NCBI GenBank assembly: GCA_950295325.1
Contig: OX485807.1
Span: 6,944,501-7,008,500 of the forward strand
Direction of reading: 5' to 3'
Source: Polytrichum commune
Taxonomy: Eukaryota; Streptophyta; Polytrichopsida; Polytrichales; Polytrichaceae
Length of the DNA: 64,000 bases
The notes beneath the pieces are model-generated. The model did not search any database, was not told where the DNA came from, and was given only the letters and a program-made list of their open reading frames with translations. Positions 1 to 12,038 of the stretch are shown one piece after another (position 1 is the stretch's first letter; every line of letters starts with the position of its first letter). The position numbers were made by a program, and so were the translations under genes.

Positions 1-767
1 CGGACCAAGGAGATTGGGCGGACTATGTGGGTCGAGCGAAGTGTAATTGCAATGTAGCCACGCACTTGGCTACCAAGGGGTGGTCTTTCGTGGTGGCTTA
101 TGGAGTGGATGCGCTCCAACCTATTAACCTAGCTCTCGAGGGGGCACATTCAACACTAGAGTTCAACCAAGATGGTGAGGACTTGGCCAAGGATGGTAAA
201 CAAGTCTTGGAGATGACCAAGTTGTTGGTGGAGAAAGCCCGAAGGTGCTACGGAGAGCAAATCAATGCCGGAAGACGCGAAGTGGAGAATGAGGTGGGCC
301 AAAAGGTGTTGTTGAATGTGAACAACTTCACTTAGCCGGAAGGCCTCGCTCCAAAAGTTCATGTCCAAAATTGGAGCTTCGTTTTCCATTGTGGAACAAG
401 TGTTCAAGGACATGTATAAGTTGGAATTACCGCCCGAGATCAAAGTGCATCCGACATTTCATGTCTCATTACGAAAGTCATTTTAGGACGACACCTTGTG
501 GCCCGAACACAAGCAAGTGGTTAGGCCACGTCCCGACCTTGTGGACGTCATTTGGAACATCAGGTAGGAGGGTATCCTCAAGTGTAGGAAGCCCAAATGA
601 AAAGGAAAGAAAATGTACAAAGGAGTACTTGGTGAAATGGTGAGGATACCATGAGAAAGAAACCGCTTGGGTGGCGGCAAGAGACATGGTGAACACCAAT
701 GAATTGGTGAAGCACTTTGAAGAAACTAAGGCTAAGGATTCCAATAAAATGAAGCGTAGGCATTGAT
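1..767 (+). pseudogene. Chromovirus integrase C-terminus and chromodomain remnant
   Basis: This is the 3' end of a Ty3/gypsy pol gene, already in progress at the window start. Positions 1-335 read as the end of the integrase core and the following linker (WADYVGRAKCNCNVATH), and full copies elsewhere in the window place this just after the catalytic glutamate. The frame stops at about 334, where other copies read through NNFTYPKGL. At 598-764 a chromodomain-like stretch is legible (KEYLVKW, then GYHEKETAWVAARDMV), broken by a TGA at 642. A chromodomain at the pol C-terminus is the hallmark of plant chromoviruses and is thought to steer integration. The reading is damaged by stops and frameshifts, so this copy is dead. 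Confidence 0.85.
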
Positions 768-1580
768 GAGGACATCAATCTCCTTTAGTGGGGGAGAGAC
801 GCTAGTAGCACACTTAGCTTCGAGGTTAATTACTCCACAACATGAACTTGTTCTTTGGCTTGAGGGAATAAAGTCCAAACTTTAGTGGTGCAAAGAGAAA
901 AGTATGAGATGAGGTCCTAGTCTTGTACTTGTGCTTGGTTAATGGAAGAGGGGGAATAGACATGCCAAACTAGGTTGGGTAAGCCGAGTAATTGGGGGCC
1001 ATGGCTTGGAGGGGCCTTGGATAAAACCAAGAAACTTCTTAGTTGTGGGCTTGTCCGGGCGGGGACAAGGTGATGGCGCGTGCTCATAAAAGTGCTACCC
1101 GCGAGCTAACGAAAGTTGGCGCATGGGAGTCATGAACCCATGTCTCGAAAGAGCAAAGTGGGAACCGAGTCGGGCGGGACTTGGCATCACCCCCGTGCGA
1201 TCGAGGCGTGGCTTAACAATGGAAAGCCATCTCGGAGTTGCAACCGAGACAACTTAGTGGAAGCGTTGAGGTCTCGCCTAGATGTGTCACGTTAGGCTAG
1301 TGGAGCCTAACGGGGGAGGCCCCAAAGGAGGGGCAACCCAAGTGAGTCCCAAAGTAGGTGGGTCTAGTATAGGTTAGGTCCTTGGATGAGAGATCCAAGG
1401 TCGCTAACGGACCACCTAGGAACGACACCTTTGGGACCATGCCAAATTTGAAGATGCATTGTGGGGGTCGCGCCCTAAGGTAAACACAATGCCGCACCAT
1501 AGAGGATGGCAACTTGAGAATTGGTGTGCCGACTAAGAGTATAGTCGATGAGGGCATCGACTCCGTTTGGTGGGGGTGAG
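768..1580 (+). mobile_element. Chromovirus 3' noncoding region with polypurine tract
   Basis: About 800 bp of noncoding sequence between the pol stop and the 3' LTR. The same sequence recurs before every LTR of this family (for example 20,966-21,777, and in reverse at 7763-8690). It ends in a purine-rich stretch, TTTGGTGGGGGTGAG (1566-1580), directly abutting the LTR, as expected for the polypurine tract that primes plus-strand DNA synthesis. Long ORFs here (for example 1297-1764 minus) recur with the repeat and match no family I know, so I treat them as noncoding. Confidence 0.8.
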
Positions 1581-2556
1581 TGTCGCGCACCTCTCCATAA
1601 GGAGTGGCCGAAACACCATGGGCACAAGGGGGACCCCGGAGTGACACCCGGGAATTGTGGCGCCATTGGTGAGAGGGCCCAAGTGATCCTAGTGTGGGTG
1701 AGGGCCCCGGGCGTTGGGAACGCCTCCCACACACGGAGACTAGGAGGCACAAGGGTAAGGCCATGAGCTATGCGTAGCTCATGGCGTGGTGATTCTAGAA
1801 TGCTCAAGAACACCTCCATCGGAGGTGTGAGCTAGGAGTTATGGCCATTTGAGTGGGGCGCTGTCCCGGGACAGCGCCCTGGTGCAGCAGTGCCTGGGAG
1901 TGACTCCCGGGACTGCCAAGGTTCAAAGAGGCATAACGTCCTCATAACGTGCCCAAATGGGGCAAGTGAGGAGTCCATCGGCATCTACGTGAAACGTAGA
2001 TGAAGATGGAGTGGTTGGTTGCTAGCCTCGGACATCATACAAGGAAGTTATGATGGTCTGAAGCTGCTAGAGGCTTCTTAGCCCAGCGGCTAAGGGAGAA
2101 TGTCCACTTGGCCCCAACTCTTGGTGGAGAGACAAGAGGTTGGTTGACGGTGTGGTAGGGGCCCCGCGTGAAGTCCTAGAGGCTTATATGGGTGAGGTGG
2201 TGTGGCCTCACCCACCCGAGGCCGAACGGCAAGGCCTCCATGGGCTTTGGCCTATTGTGAGGCCATAGTTGCCTAGTATGGTTCGGGTTGTTGTAGTGTT
2301 GCTCCGGCAACGCGATGATCAACATAGGATTGGACTTCCATGGATGGAAGTCCACATTGGGGAAATGGGTTACCGATTAAGGGGTGAGTCCCGAAAGCAA
2401 AGTAGGAGGGTTGGTTCCCTCCTATGAACTATTGGTCCGGGGTTAGAGGAGCTAACCATTAGCATGGCGGTATGCAAAGGGTTAGCCACTCGTAACCTTT
2501 GCTAGAATTGAAAATTGGCAAGATGGTCAAGGGGGGGGCTAGCAAGGGTTGCGACA
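1581..2556 (+). repeat. Chromovirus LTR (plus orientation)
   Basis: A 976-bp LTR from TGTCGCGCAC to GGGTTGCGACA. It has the family hallmarks: a perfect palindrome built on arm GGCGCTGTCCC, several other hairpins, and a TATA-like CTTATATGG before the presumed transcription start. It has element-internal sequence on both sides: a 3' pol end with polypurine tract on the left, and a primer-site remnant plus gag on the right. It therefore joins two elements, either as a shared LTR of a tandem or as a recombination junction. Confidence 0.9.
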
Positions 2557-2567
2557 TATCAGAGCAT
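2557..2567 (+). other. Damaged primer binding site
   Basis: The sequence after the LTR is TATCAGAGCATGG. Intact copies have CGTGGTATCAGAGCAGGG, so the first bases of the initiator tRNA-Met primer site are deleted here. The element downstream could not be primed normally. Confidence 0.6.
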
Positions 2568-2602
2568 GGTTCTAGTATTTGAGCTAGCATTTTGAGGGAA
2601 AC

Positions 2603-3212
2603 ATGGCTATCAAACGTGGGGGTGACGATGGTGAGCCCGGGAATTCCAAAAAGTTGCGACGCTCAAAACGGAACAAAGATCATGCCCAAGAGGATGTTGA
2701 CCCCACCATTGATTCTAATGAAAATGGTGGGGATGATGGTGCAATGGGGGAGGAAGTGGAAGAATCATGTGAAAGGGATCCCGTAAACCTCGAAGAAAAT
2801 TTCGAGGCTAGAATACCAAATGCACCGGAAAACTTGGATGGTGGTGATGTTGGATTAAAGTTCCAACTCAAAATGCTTGAATTCATGAATTCTGTGAATC
2901 AAGAACTCAAGCATGGCAAGGATGAGAGGGCCCGACAAGACGAAATGATCAAGCTCCTCATGATGCAAGGCACTAGACCTTCTTCTTCAACAAAAAAATT
3001 GGTGAAGGTTAATATGCCAAGTATATTTTCGGGCCTTGGCAAGGCGAGGAAGGTGAAAGAATTTTTGTTGGAGATGGATAATTATTATGATGTCCAAAGG
3101 CCCGACGAGGACGATAAGGTCTCCATAGCGGTGACATTTCTAAAAGATCATGCGCTTCAATGGTGGACAAGCAAAAAGGAGCAAGAGCCCGAGGTGGCGG
3201 CAAGCTTGACTT
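2603..3212 (+). pseudogene. Chromovirus gag, N-terminal half (split by solo LTR)
   Basis: Best preserved gag start in the window. The ATG at 2603 opens 203 codons: an acidic, charged N-terminus, then a helical region ending DHALQWWTSKKEQEPE, typical of the start of a Retrotrans_gag domain. The frame is open up to the 5-bp duplication GACTT (3208-3212), where a solo LTR is inserted. It resumes in phase at 4191. Other copies in the window (from 5893, 16,733, 26,080) carry a shortened, frameshifted version of this gag, so this copy represents the parental type. Gag forms the cytoplasmic virus-like particle. Confidence 0.8.
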
Positions 3213-4185
3213 TGTCGCAACCCTTGCTAGGTCCCTTAATAATCTTGCCAATTTTTCTATCTAGCAAAGGTTACGAGCGCTAACCCTTCGCATACCGCCA
3301 TGCTAATGGTTAGCTCCTCTTACCCCGGACCACATAGTTCATAGAAGGGGAACCAACCCTCCTACTTTGCTTTCGGGACTCACCCCTTAATCGGTAACCC
3401 ATTTCTTTGATGTGGACTTCCATCCATCGAAGTCCAATCCTATGTTGATCATCGTGTTGCCGGAGCAACACTACAACAACCCGAAGCATACTAGGCAACT
3501 ATGGCCTCACAATGGGCCAAAGCCCATGGAGGCCGTGCCGTTCGGCCTCGGGTGGGTGAGGCCACACCACCTCACCCATATAAGCCTCTAGGACTCTATG
3601 CGGGGCCCCTACCCCACTGTCAACCAACCTCTTGTCTCTCTACCAAGAGTTGGGGCCAAGTGGACATTTTCCCTTAGCCGCTGGGCCTAGAAGCCCCCAC
3701 AGCTTCAGACCATCATAACTTCCTTGTATGATGTCTGATCATAACAACCAACCACTCCATCCTCATCTACGCTTCACGTAGATGCCGATGGACTCCTCAC
3801 TTGCCCCATTCGGGCAAGTGGTGAGGAAGTTATGCCTGTTTGAACCTTGGCAGTCCCGGGAATCACTCCCAGGCACTGCTGGACCAGGGCGCTGTCCCGG
3901 GACAGCGCCCCACTCAAATGGCCATAACTCCTAGCTCACACCTCCGATTGAGATGTTCTTGAGCTTTCTAGAATCACCACGCCATGAGCTACGCATAGCT
4001 CTTGGCGTCACCCTCATGCCTCCTAGTCTCCGTGGGTGGGAGGCGTTCCCAACGCCCGGGGCCCTCACCCACACTAGGATCACTTGGGCCCTCTCACCAA
4101 TGGCGCCACAAGTCCCGGGTGTCACTCCGGGGTCCCCCTTGTGCCCATGGTGTTTCGGGCACTCCTCATGGAGAGGTGCGCGACA
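3213..4185 (-). repeat. Solo chromovirus LTR in gag, TSD GACTT
   Basis: A complete 973-bp LTR in reverse orientation (TGTCGCAACCC to GTGCGCGACA) flanked by a perfect 5-bp duplication GACTT (3208-3212 and 4186-4190). No internal sequence is left, so the element was lost by LTR-LTR recombination. ORFs read across its edges (for example 3953-4933) are chimeras of LTR and gag and are not genes. Confidence 0.95.
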
Positions 4186-4869
4186 GACTTGGATCGGCTT
4201 CAAGGAATTGCTCGTTGATAGGTTCACGCCCGAATACCAAGAATTGCGGGAGGGAATGAACTTGGTGCAAATGAGGCACACGGGGTCTCTTAAGGCCTAC
4301 GTGCGCGATTTTTATGCCCAAATGAATGCGACACCTAAAATGGACGAATTCGCTAAGAAATGTATTTTCTTAGGTGGGCTACAAAAGTGGGTAGTAGACG
4401 CCTTGTTCAAGTTTCCGAAGCTTCCCGAAGACATGGCGGGGATCATTAAGATTGCGGAGAGAATTGAAGCCGATGCCCCCGAAAAGAAATCAAGCGGCCC
4501 CGTACAACAAGGCGGCTCGAGCCGAAATATGTCCCGAGGCAAGGAGCGCAAGAAGTTTGGGCCATCCAACCAATTCAAAGGACAAGCCGACGGGACAAAT
4601 GCCAACAAGGGTGGGCACCAAGGAGGAAAACCACCCAATGGCGGAATGAAAGGCGGCAACACGAAAAACAAACGGTGCCACAAATGTAGCAAATTTGGTC
4701 ATTTTCAAGCGGCGTGCCCCGATAACAAGGTGAGTGTCAAGGAAAATCGTGGTTGTACCGCCGACCAAATGCTAGAAGGTGGCTTTGTGGCCAAGGCTAG
4801 TAGCCTTAGGCCACGGCCAAGTCTTTTGTACCTTGAGGCCAAAATCGATGGTTGGAATGTCTCATGTTT
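4186..4869 (+). pseudogene. Chromovirus gag, C-terminal half with CCHC zinc knuckle
   Basis: The gag continues in the original frame after the solo LTR. It reads the core of a Retrotrans_gag domain (FKELLVDRFTPEYQELREGM, then MRHTGSLKAYVRDFYAQMN), a basic Gly/Asn/Lys-rich linker, and a CCHC zinc knuckle, CHKCSKFGHFQAAC, at 4676-4717. The spacer after it, CTADQMLEGGFVAKASSL, is single here but expanded into tandem repeats in copies A, B and C. The frame then runs toward the protease (GWNVSCF) and is cut at 4869 by the next LTR. Apart from the two insertions I see no stop in this gag, so the copy may have been intact when hit. Confidence 0.85.
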
Positions 4870-5841
4870 TGTCGCGCACCTCTCCATGAGGAGTGCCCGA
4901 AACACCATGGGCACAAGGGCGACCCCGGAGTGACACCCGGGACTTGTGGCGCCGTTGGTAAGAGGGCCCAAGTGATCCTAGTGTGGGTGAGGACCCTGGG
5001 CGTTGGGAACGCCTCCCACCCACGGAGACTAGGAGGCACAAGGGTAAGGCCATTAGCTATGCATGCTCATGGCGTGGTGATTCTAGAACGCTCAACAACA
5101 CCTCAATCGGAGGTGTGAGCTAGGAGTTATGGCCATTTGAGTGGGGCGCTGTCCCGGGACAGCGCCCTGGTCCAGCAGTGCCTGGGAGTGATTCCCGGGA
5201 CTGCCAAGGTTCAAAGAGGCATAACTTCCTCAAGAATTGCCCGAATGGGGCAAGTGAGGAGTTCATCGGCATCTACGTGAAGTGTAGATGAAGATGGAGT
5301 GGTTGGTTGTTGGAATCAGACATCATACTAGGAAGTTATGATGGTCTGAAGCTGCTGGGGGCTTCTAGGCCCAGCGGCTAAGGGAAAATGTCTACATGGC
5401 CCGAACTCTTGGTAGAGAGACAAGAGGTTTCTTGACGGTGAGGTAGGGCCCCGCGTAGAGTCCTAGAGGCTTATATGGGTGAGGTGGTGTGGCCTCACCC
5501 ACCCGAGGCCGAACGGCAAGGCCTCCATGGGCATTGGCCCAATGTGAGGCCATAGTTGCCTAGTATGGTTCGGGTTGTTGTAGTGTTGCTCCGGCAACGT
5601 GATGATCAACATAGGATTGGACTTCCATGGATGGAAGTCCACATCTAGGAATGGGTTACCGATTAAGGGGTGAGTCCCGAAAGCAAAGTAGGAGGGTTGG
5701 TTCCCTCCTATGAACTATAAGGTCCGGGGTAGGAGGAGCTAACCATTAGCAAGGCGGAATGCGAATGGTTAGCGCTCGTAACCTTTGCTAGAATTGAAAA
5801 TTGGCAAGATTGTCAAGGGGGGGCTAGCAAAGGTTGCGACA
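4870..5841 (+). repeat. 5' LTR of chromovirus E
   Basis: A 972-bp LTR in plus orientation inserted in the protease-proximal part of the preceding element. The presumed target bases TGTTT lie at 4865-4869. The matching duplication would follow the 3' LTR of E, which is not in this window. It ends in GCGACA directly before a primer binding site. Confidence 0.85.
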
Positions 5842-6790
5842 CTTGGTATCAGAGCAGGGTTCCAATTTTTGAACTAGCACTTTGAGGGAAGCATGGCTAT
5901 CAAATAAGCGGGTTATGATGGTGACCCGGGATTTCCAAAAGGTTGTGAGGCTCAAATTGGAACAAAGATCATGTGTAAATGGAATTTGACCATACCTTTG
6001 GTTCTAGTGACAATGGTGGGCATGATGGTGGATTCGGTAAGGAAAATGGTGGAGTCCTTTGAAAGGGCTCCCGCACACCTCAAAAAACATTTGGGGCTTA
6101 GAATACCGAATGCACCCAAAACCTTGCAAGGCATTAATTTTGGATTGAAATTCCAATCCAAAATGCTTAGAATGTGATGATCTTGGAACGAACTTGGTGC
6201 GAATGAGGCACCCGGGGCCTCTTAAGGCCTATGTGCGCGATTCAAACGCACATATGAAGAATACACCTAAAATGGACGAGCTTTGTAAGAAATTCATCAT
6301 TTTAGGTGGGGTTTCAAAAGCGGGTGGTGAATACCAAGTTCAAATTTCCAAAAGTTTATTGAGGTTGTGGCGGGGATCATCAAAATTGCCACGAGCATTA
6401 AGGCCGATGACCCCAATTAGAAATTTGGCGGTGCCTTACAACAATGGACGTTGAGGGGAGATACGTACCACGCCAAATAATACTTGTGCCACGGACCGAA
6501 TGTAAGACGATGGCATTGTGGCCAAGGCTAGTAGCCTTAAGCCGAGGCCAAGTCTTTTGTACCTTGAGGCTCAAATGAATGGGAGAAATGTCTCATGGAA
6601 TGACAAAGAGGCAAGTCATTCCTTCTTGAGCCCAAAACTCACAAGGGAGTTGGGGCTTGCCGATTGATAGAGTGGGCAAGCCCACCAAGGTGCGGTTCGG
6701 AAAGGGCAAACCGCATGAGACAAAGGAGGCCGCGATGCATGTAACATTTCAATGTGGGACATTGGATTTTTGTCAAAATTTCACACCATG
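5842..6790 (+). pseudogene. Chromovirus E primer site, deleted gag and protease remnant
   Basis: TGGTATCAGAGC (5844-5855) is complementary to the 3' end of initiator tRNA-Met. A gag remnant follows with stops soon after its start; it jumps from the N-terminal part to the part reading MRHPGPLKAYVRD, with several hundred coding bases missing between them. The spacer repeat and zinc-knuckle region are reduced to a short trace near 6480. At 6590-6790 a retropepsin-like segment reads EASHSFLSPKLTRELGLAD; the usual active-site triad Asp-Ser-Gly is replaced by Asp-Lys-Glu. The element is cut at 6790 by the next LTR. Confidence 0.75.
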
Positions 6791-7762
6791 TGTCGCGACC
6801 CTTGCTAGCCCCCCTAGCAATCTTGCCAATTTTCTTTTCTAGCAAAGGTTACGAGCGCTAACCCTCCCTATACCGCCATGCTAATGGTTAGCTCCTCCTA
6901 CCCCGGACCATATAGTTCATAGGAGGGAACCAACCCTCCTACTATGCTTTTGGGACTGACCCCTTAACCGGTAACCAATCCTTAGATGTGGACTTCCATC
7001 CATGGAAGTCCAATCCCATGTTGATCATCGCGTTGCCGGAGCAACACTACAACAACCCGAACCATACTAGGCAACTATGGCCTCACATTGGGCCAATGCC
7101 CATGGAGGCCGTGCCGTTCGGCCTCGGGTGGGTGAGGCCACACCACCTCACCCATATAAGCCTCTAGGACTCTATGTGGGGCCCCTACCCCACCGTCAAC
7201 CAACCTCTTGTCTCTCTACCAAGAGTTCGGGCCATGTAGACATTTTCCCTTAGCCGCTCGGCCTAGAAGCCCCCAGCAGCTTCAGACCATCATAACTTCC
7301 TAGTATGATGTCTGATTCCAACAACCAACCACTCCATCTTCATCTACACTTCACGTAGATGCCGATGGACTCCTCCCTTGCCCCATTCAGGAAATTCTTG
7401 AGGAAGTTATGCCTCTTTGAACCTTGGCAGTCCCGGGAATCACTCCCAGGCACTGCTGTACCGGGGCACTGTCCCGGGACAGCACCCCACTCAAATGGCC
7501 ATAACTCCTAGCTCACACCTACGCTTGAGGTGATCTTGAGCATTCTAGAATCACCACGCCATGAGCTACGCATAGCTCATGGCCTTACCCTTGTGCGTCC
7601 TAGTCTCCATGGGTGGGAGGCGTTCCCAACGCCCAGGGTCCTCACCCACACTAGGATCACTTGGGCCCTCTCACCAACGGCGCCACAAGTCCCGGGTGTC
7701 ACTCCGGGGTCCCCCTTGTGCCCATGGTGTTTCGGCCACTCCTCATGGAGAGGTGCGCGACA
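6791..7762 (-). repeat. 3' LTR of chromovirus F (minus orientation)
   Basis: A 972-bp LTR in reverse orientation interrupting element E at CCATG (6786-6790). On its right it is followed by the reverse complement of the polypurine tract (CTCACCCCCACCAAA), so it is the 3' LTR of an element read on the minus strand. The 5' LTR of F is not in this window. Confidence 0.85.
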
Positions 7763-8696
7763 CTCACCCCCACCAAACGGAGTCGATGCCCTCATCGACT
7801 ATACTCGTAGTCGGCACACCAATTCTCAAGTTGCCATCCTCTATGGTGCGGCATTGTGTTTACCTTAGGGCGCGACCCCCACAATGCATCTTCAAATTTG
7901 GCATAGTCCCAAAAGTGTCGTTACTAGGTGGTCCGTTAGCGACCTTGGAACTCCTCCAAGGACCTAACCTACACTAGACCCACCTACTTTGAGACTCACT
8001 TGGGTTGCCCCTCCTTTGGGGCATCCCCCGTTAGGCTTCTCTAGCCTAACATGACACATCTAGGCGAGACCTCAACGCTTCCACTAAGTTGTATCGGTTG
8101 CAACTCCGATATGGCTTTCCATTGGTAAGCCACGCCTCGGTCGCACGGGGGTGATGCCAAGTCCCGCCCGACTCGGTTCCCACTTTGCTCTTTCGAGACA
8201 TGGGTTCATGACTCCCATGTGCCAACTCTCGTTAGCTCGCGGGTAGCACTTTTATGAGCACGCGCCATCACCTTGTCCCCGCCCGGACAAGCCCATAACG
8301 AAGAAGTTTCTTGGTTTTATCCAAGGCCCCTCCTAGCCATGGCCCCCAATTACTCGGCTTACCCAACCTAGTTTGGCATGTCTATTCCCCCTCTTCCACT
8401 AACCAAGCACAAGTACGAGACTAGGACCTCATCTCATATTTTTCTCTTTGCACCACTAAAGTTTGGATTTTATTGCCTCAAGCCAAAGAACAAGTACATG
8501 TTGTGGAGCAATTAGCCTCGAAGCTAAGTGTGCTACTAGCGTCTCTCCCCCACTAAAGGAGATTGATGTCCTCATCAATGCCTAGGCTTCTTTTTATTGG
8601 AACCTCTAGCCTTAGTTTCCTCAAAGTACTTCACGAATTCCTTGTCGTTCACCATGTCTCTTGCTGCCACCCAAGTGGTTTCTTTGTCATGGTGTG
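7763..8696 (-). mobile_element. Chromovirus F 3' region, cut by Copia
   Basis: Reverse complement of the family's 3' noncoding region (polypurine tract at 7763-7779), reaching the last codons of the chromodomain near 8560-8690. It breaks off where the Copia LTR begins. In undamaged copies the sequence here continues as ATCCTCACCATTTCACC. No intact coding sequence remains. Confidence 0.75.
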
Positions 8697-9020
8697 TGTT
8701 GTAGAGGTAGGCATCTACATCCTAGACGTAGACAGCCACGTAGCAACCTCGAGATTAGCAAAGGCTTAATTAGAAGCCTCCAGCTCTAATTAGCCTGGTC
8801 CAGGGTCCGAGGAGGAGCTGGATGCTTATCTCAACTACCGAGCATTAAGGAGGGAAGCCGCCGTTTGAACTACAAAGTCAGGAGTATCTGTCAGAGTCTT
8901 TATGACTACTATGTACACACTTATAGTATATAAGGAGGCCTCTCCTTGAGGACCTCCACTTCTTGTTTTTGCACCGTTATGTTGTTGCTCTGACCACCTG
9001 ATTTCTCTCCCTTTATAACA
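8697..9020 (+). repeat. 5' LTR of a Ty1/Copia element
   Basis: A 324-bp LTR from TGTTGTAGAGG to TTATAACA, with matching TGTT/AACA ends. It has an AT-rich TATA-like stretch (TATAGTATATAAGG, about 8921-8935) and is followed by CGTTATCAGCAC, a plausible primer binding site. It is unrelated in sequence to the chromovirus LTRs. The left edge was chosen from the terminal TG/CA match and could be off by a few bases because TGTGTGTT is repetitive. No 3' LTR of this element is in the window. Confidence 0.7.
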
Positions 9021-9626
9021 CGTTATCAGCACTTGATCGCTCTCGCGCTTCTTATATCCATGCTATGATTGTTTAGATCTAAACTCCTACTATGAGATAT
9101 AGTTCGACGCCGAAGGGCTGCTCAAACTTAGACTCAGTCAGGAACGTATTGCTAACTGATATTACGGTCGGCACTTGGAATCTGATCACAAGGAGCAAGT
9201 CCTAGGCGGAGTTCTACAACTTATTTGATCTGTTCTCGCCTGACTCACTTCAGGGAGCACTACATAATTGTTCTTATCTCATTTCATTCCTTTCATTTGT
9301 GAATATGCATTTGCTATGTTACTGAAGTATAGTTTAAACTTTCATTTCAGGTTTATTTGCAGAACTTAGCATAAATACCGTCCATTTGTATTCAGAATAC
9401 GTTAAAAGTCTTGATCTGATTCTACTTGTACTAGTTTAGGATTTCCTTAGATTTGACTGCATCATACTGAGGTCCCTGAGAGAGACTACTTGTTCAAAGA
9501 CTCAGTAAGCCGATCAAAACTTTGGATCCTACCTAATATAGCCTAGATCAGAACGGTCTGAAGACAGACAAGACTGCATATACTATATGACTTAGTATAT
9601 ATACAGACGTATATACATAGCCATTT
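9021..9626 (+). mobile_element. Copia leader region
   Basis: About 600 bp between the Copia LTR and gag with no ORF of note. It begins with the putative primer binding site CGTTATCAGCAC (9021-9032) and is otherwise AT-rich untranslated leader. Confidence 0.6.
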
Positions 9627-12038
9627 ATGACTGAATCAGTCTCAGCAGACACCCTTAGGTACCTAACACAAAGGATGGCCTCCAGATATAAGTCTAAGAA
9701 ACTAGAAAACCCTACTGTCATGGCTACTCACGCATCTTCTTCATCCACACCAATAGAGTCCAGGCTACAACCACTTCAATTCAATGCTCTACACTCTGAT
9801 GGACCTAACTTTCTTGAGTGGATGAACGACGCTAAAACTGTCTTAGCAGCCGAAGACTTATCCAACACGCTGGAGAATGACCTAGCAGGAGAAATATACG
9901 ATGCGTACAAGTCTCAAGCCTTGCTGCTGTTAAGGAGGCATCTGGACCAAGCTCTCAGACTACAGTACATTCAAGTTGAAGATCCAGCTAGACTTTGGAG
10001 GGAGCTTAACGCACGATTCAATCACCAAGAGACTCTATTCCTACCGCAGGCTAGGAATGACTGGATAAATCTAAGGGTCCTAGATTTTCCAGATTTTGTC
10101 TCTTTCAATTCTGAATTGCACAGAATTGTAGCTCAATTGAGGTTATGTGGACAGACAATTTCTGAGGCCGAAATGATTGAGAAAACTCTATCAACTTTTC
10201 CTCCTGCCACATCTATATTGTCACAACAATATAGAAACATGAACTTTGGGACTCACTCACAGTTGATGTCACATTTGTTGCTTGCAGAGAAGCATCAACA
10301 GTTATTACTTAGAAATGTCGAATCACGGCCAGCTCGGGAGGTGCATGCTACTGAACCAATCATGAGGGAGGTTCACACTACATCAGCCACTCAAGCTGAA
10401 GCACACGCCACCCAAGCACTGAAACGGCCGCCCAAAGGATTCACCAAGAAGTTCAACTCTAAACCTACAAGGTACGTGGCAAGGGGGACGCCCCAGAAGC
10501 CTAAACCCTTCAACTCTAAACCTGTTAAGGGTAACTGTCACAAATGTGGCCGTAAGGGCCACTATGCAAAAGAATGCCGAGCTTCGGCATACGTTGTAGA
10601 ATTATATAAAGAACTACAGCAACTTAAGAACCAATCACGACATAATTATAATCTGGATGTGCAAACTGATAATAATCCAGGCATTGAGAATTTCATGGCA
10701 TTAAGAGGTACATCAGAAAATAAAGCAAATATGGCTCTATTAGATAGTGCCTCTATGCACACAATTCTCACGGATCCTAAATTCTTTGAATTCAAAGTTA
10801 AAGAGACATCCTGGCAATATTGTAACTTGGTTACAATGGCCGGAAGCCGAAAACTTAAGTTTCGGGAGGGCCGGGCAGTAATTGGCCTGCCCGGAGGATT
10901 CATCCTCATATGTGAACGAGCAATGTTTGCTCCGGAAGCTCCTCGTAACCTGATCAGTTACAAGGACTTAAGGGCTAACCAAATCCACGTGTCCACTGCG
11001 TTGGACAACGCTGAAGAGGTCCTGGAGCTCAGGCAAGGGCAGAGACTCCTTGCCACCGCTCATGCGGGAGCCGAAGGCCTGTACAGGATGGTTATAGAGT
11101 CTATAACATCTAGCCCCATCTCTCTGACAGATGAGGAGGAGGTTTGCATGGCAGCCTGGGCCAAGGGCTCACGGCTAAATGGCCATAACCTGGCGACGGG
11201 GGTATTGCGAGATACTACAGCCAAACAAAACTTATGGCATAGAAGGTTAGGACATCCAGGGGTAACTGTATTCCGTAGGATGTTACCTCTAACCTTAGGT
11301 CATAATTTGAGTACATCTGATGCTCATAAAATGCATGAGTGCATTGCTTGTATCCAGGGAAAATTCAGTAAAAAACCTTCAAAGTGGCAACTTCCTAGTG
11401 AGTTACCACCACCCTTGTATCGGATCCACGGTGATATATGTGGCCCGATTGATCCTCCTTCGGGTTCATTCAAATATTTCTTTGTATTGATAGATGCCTC
11501 TGGGAGTCATCTAGAGGTATCTCTTTTACCCACCCGAAATATGGTTTTTCCCAAGATTCTGGCCATACTTATTAAGTATCGCAATCATTTTCCTGATTTT
11601 CCAATCAAGTATTTTAGAATGGATAATGCACTTGAATTCAGATCTCATGCATTCGAGGATTACTGTGTAGCCTCGGGTATATCTCTAACATATTCAGTTC
11701 CATATGAACATTCCCAAAATGGATTGGCCGAAGCCTTCATAAAGAAGATTCAATTAGTAACTAGACCACTATTACTTCAAGCCCAATTACCTTCATCTAT
11801 GTGGGGGCATGCTGTTTTGCATGCCACGGCCCTACTCAAACTCAGACCCACACTACTTAACGTCCAAACACCAGCCGAACTCCAATAAGGTAGAATCCCA
11901 GACGTATCACACATAAAAATATTTGGATGCCAAGTTTGGGTGCCGGTGGCCGAGCCCAAGCGAAGGACGATTGGAGCACACCAGGAGGAGGGGATCTACA
12001 TCGGATTCGACTCACCAGCGATAATTCGCTACCTAGTA
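9627..12038 (+). pseudogene. Copia gag-protease-integrase polyprotein (truncated)
   Basis: An open frame of 753 codons from 9627, and the best preserved retroelement ORF in the window. In order: a gag domain (about residues 45-240); a CCHC zinc knuckle, CHKCGRKGHYAKEC, at 304-317; a protease segment around D373 reading LLDSASMHTIL, where the usual Asp-Ser-Gly is Asp-Ser-Ala; and an integrase with HHCC zinc finger (HRRLGH from H538, then CIAC) and a DDE core with D603, D666 and E702, the last two 35 residues apart as in active integrases. A TAA at 11,886 interrupts the frame, which then stays open to 12,038. There the element is cut by chromovirus A at TAGTA, and it resumes at 38,659. Reverse transcriptase and RNase H are absent. 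The true start may be a later Met (9675 or 9720). Confidence 0.9.
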
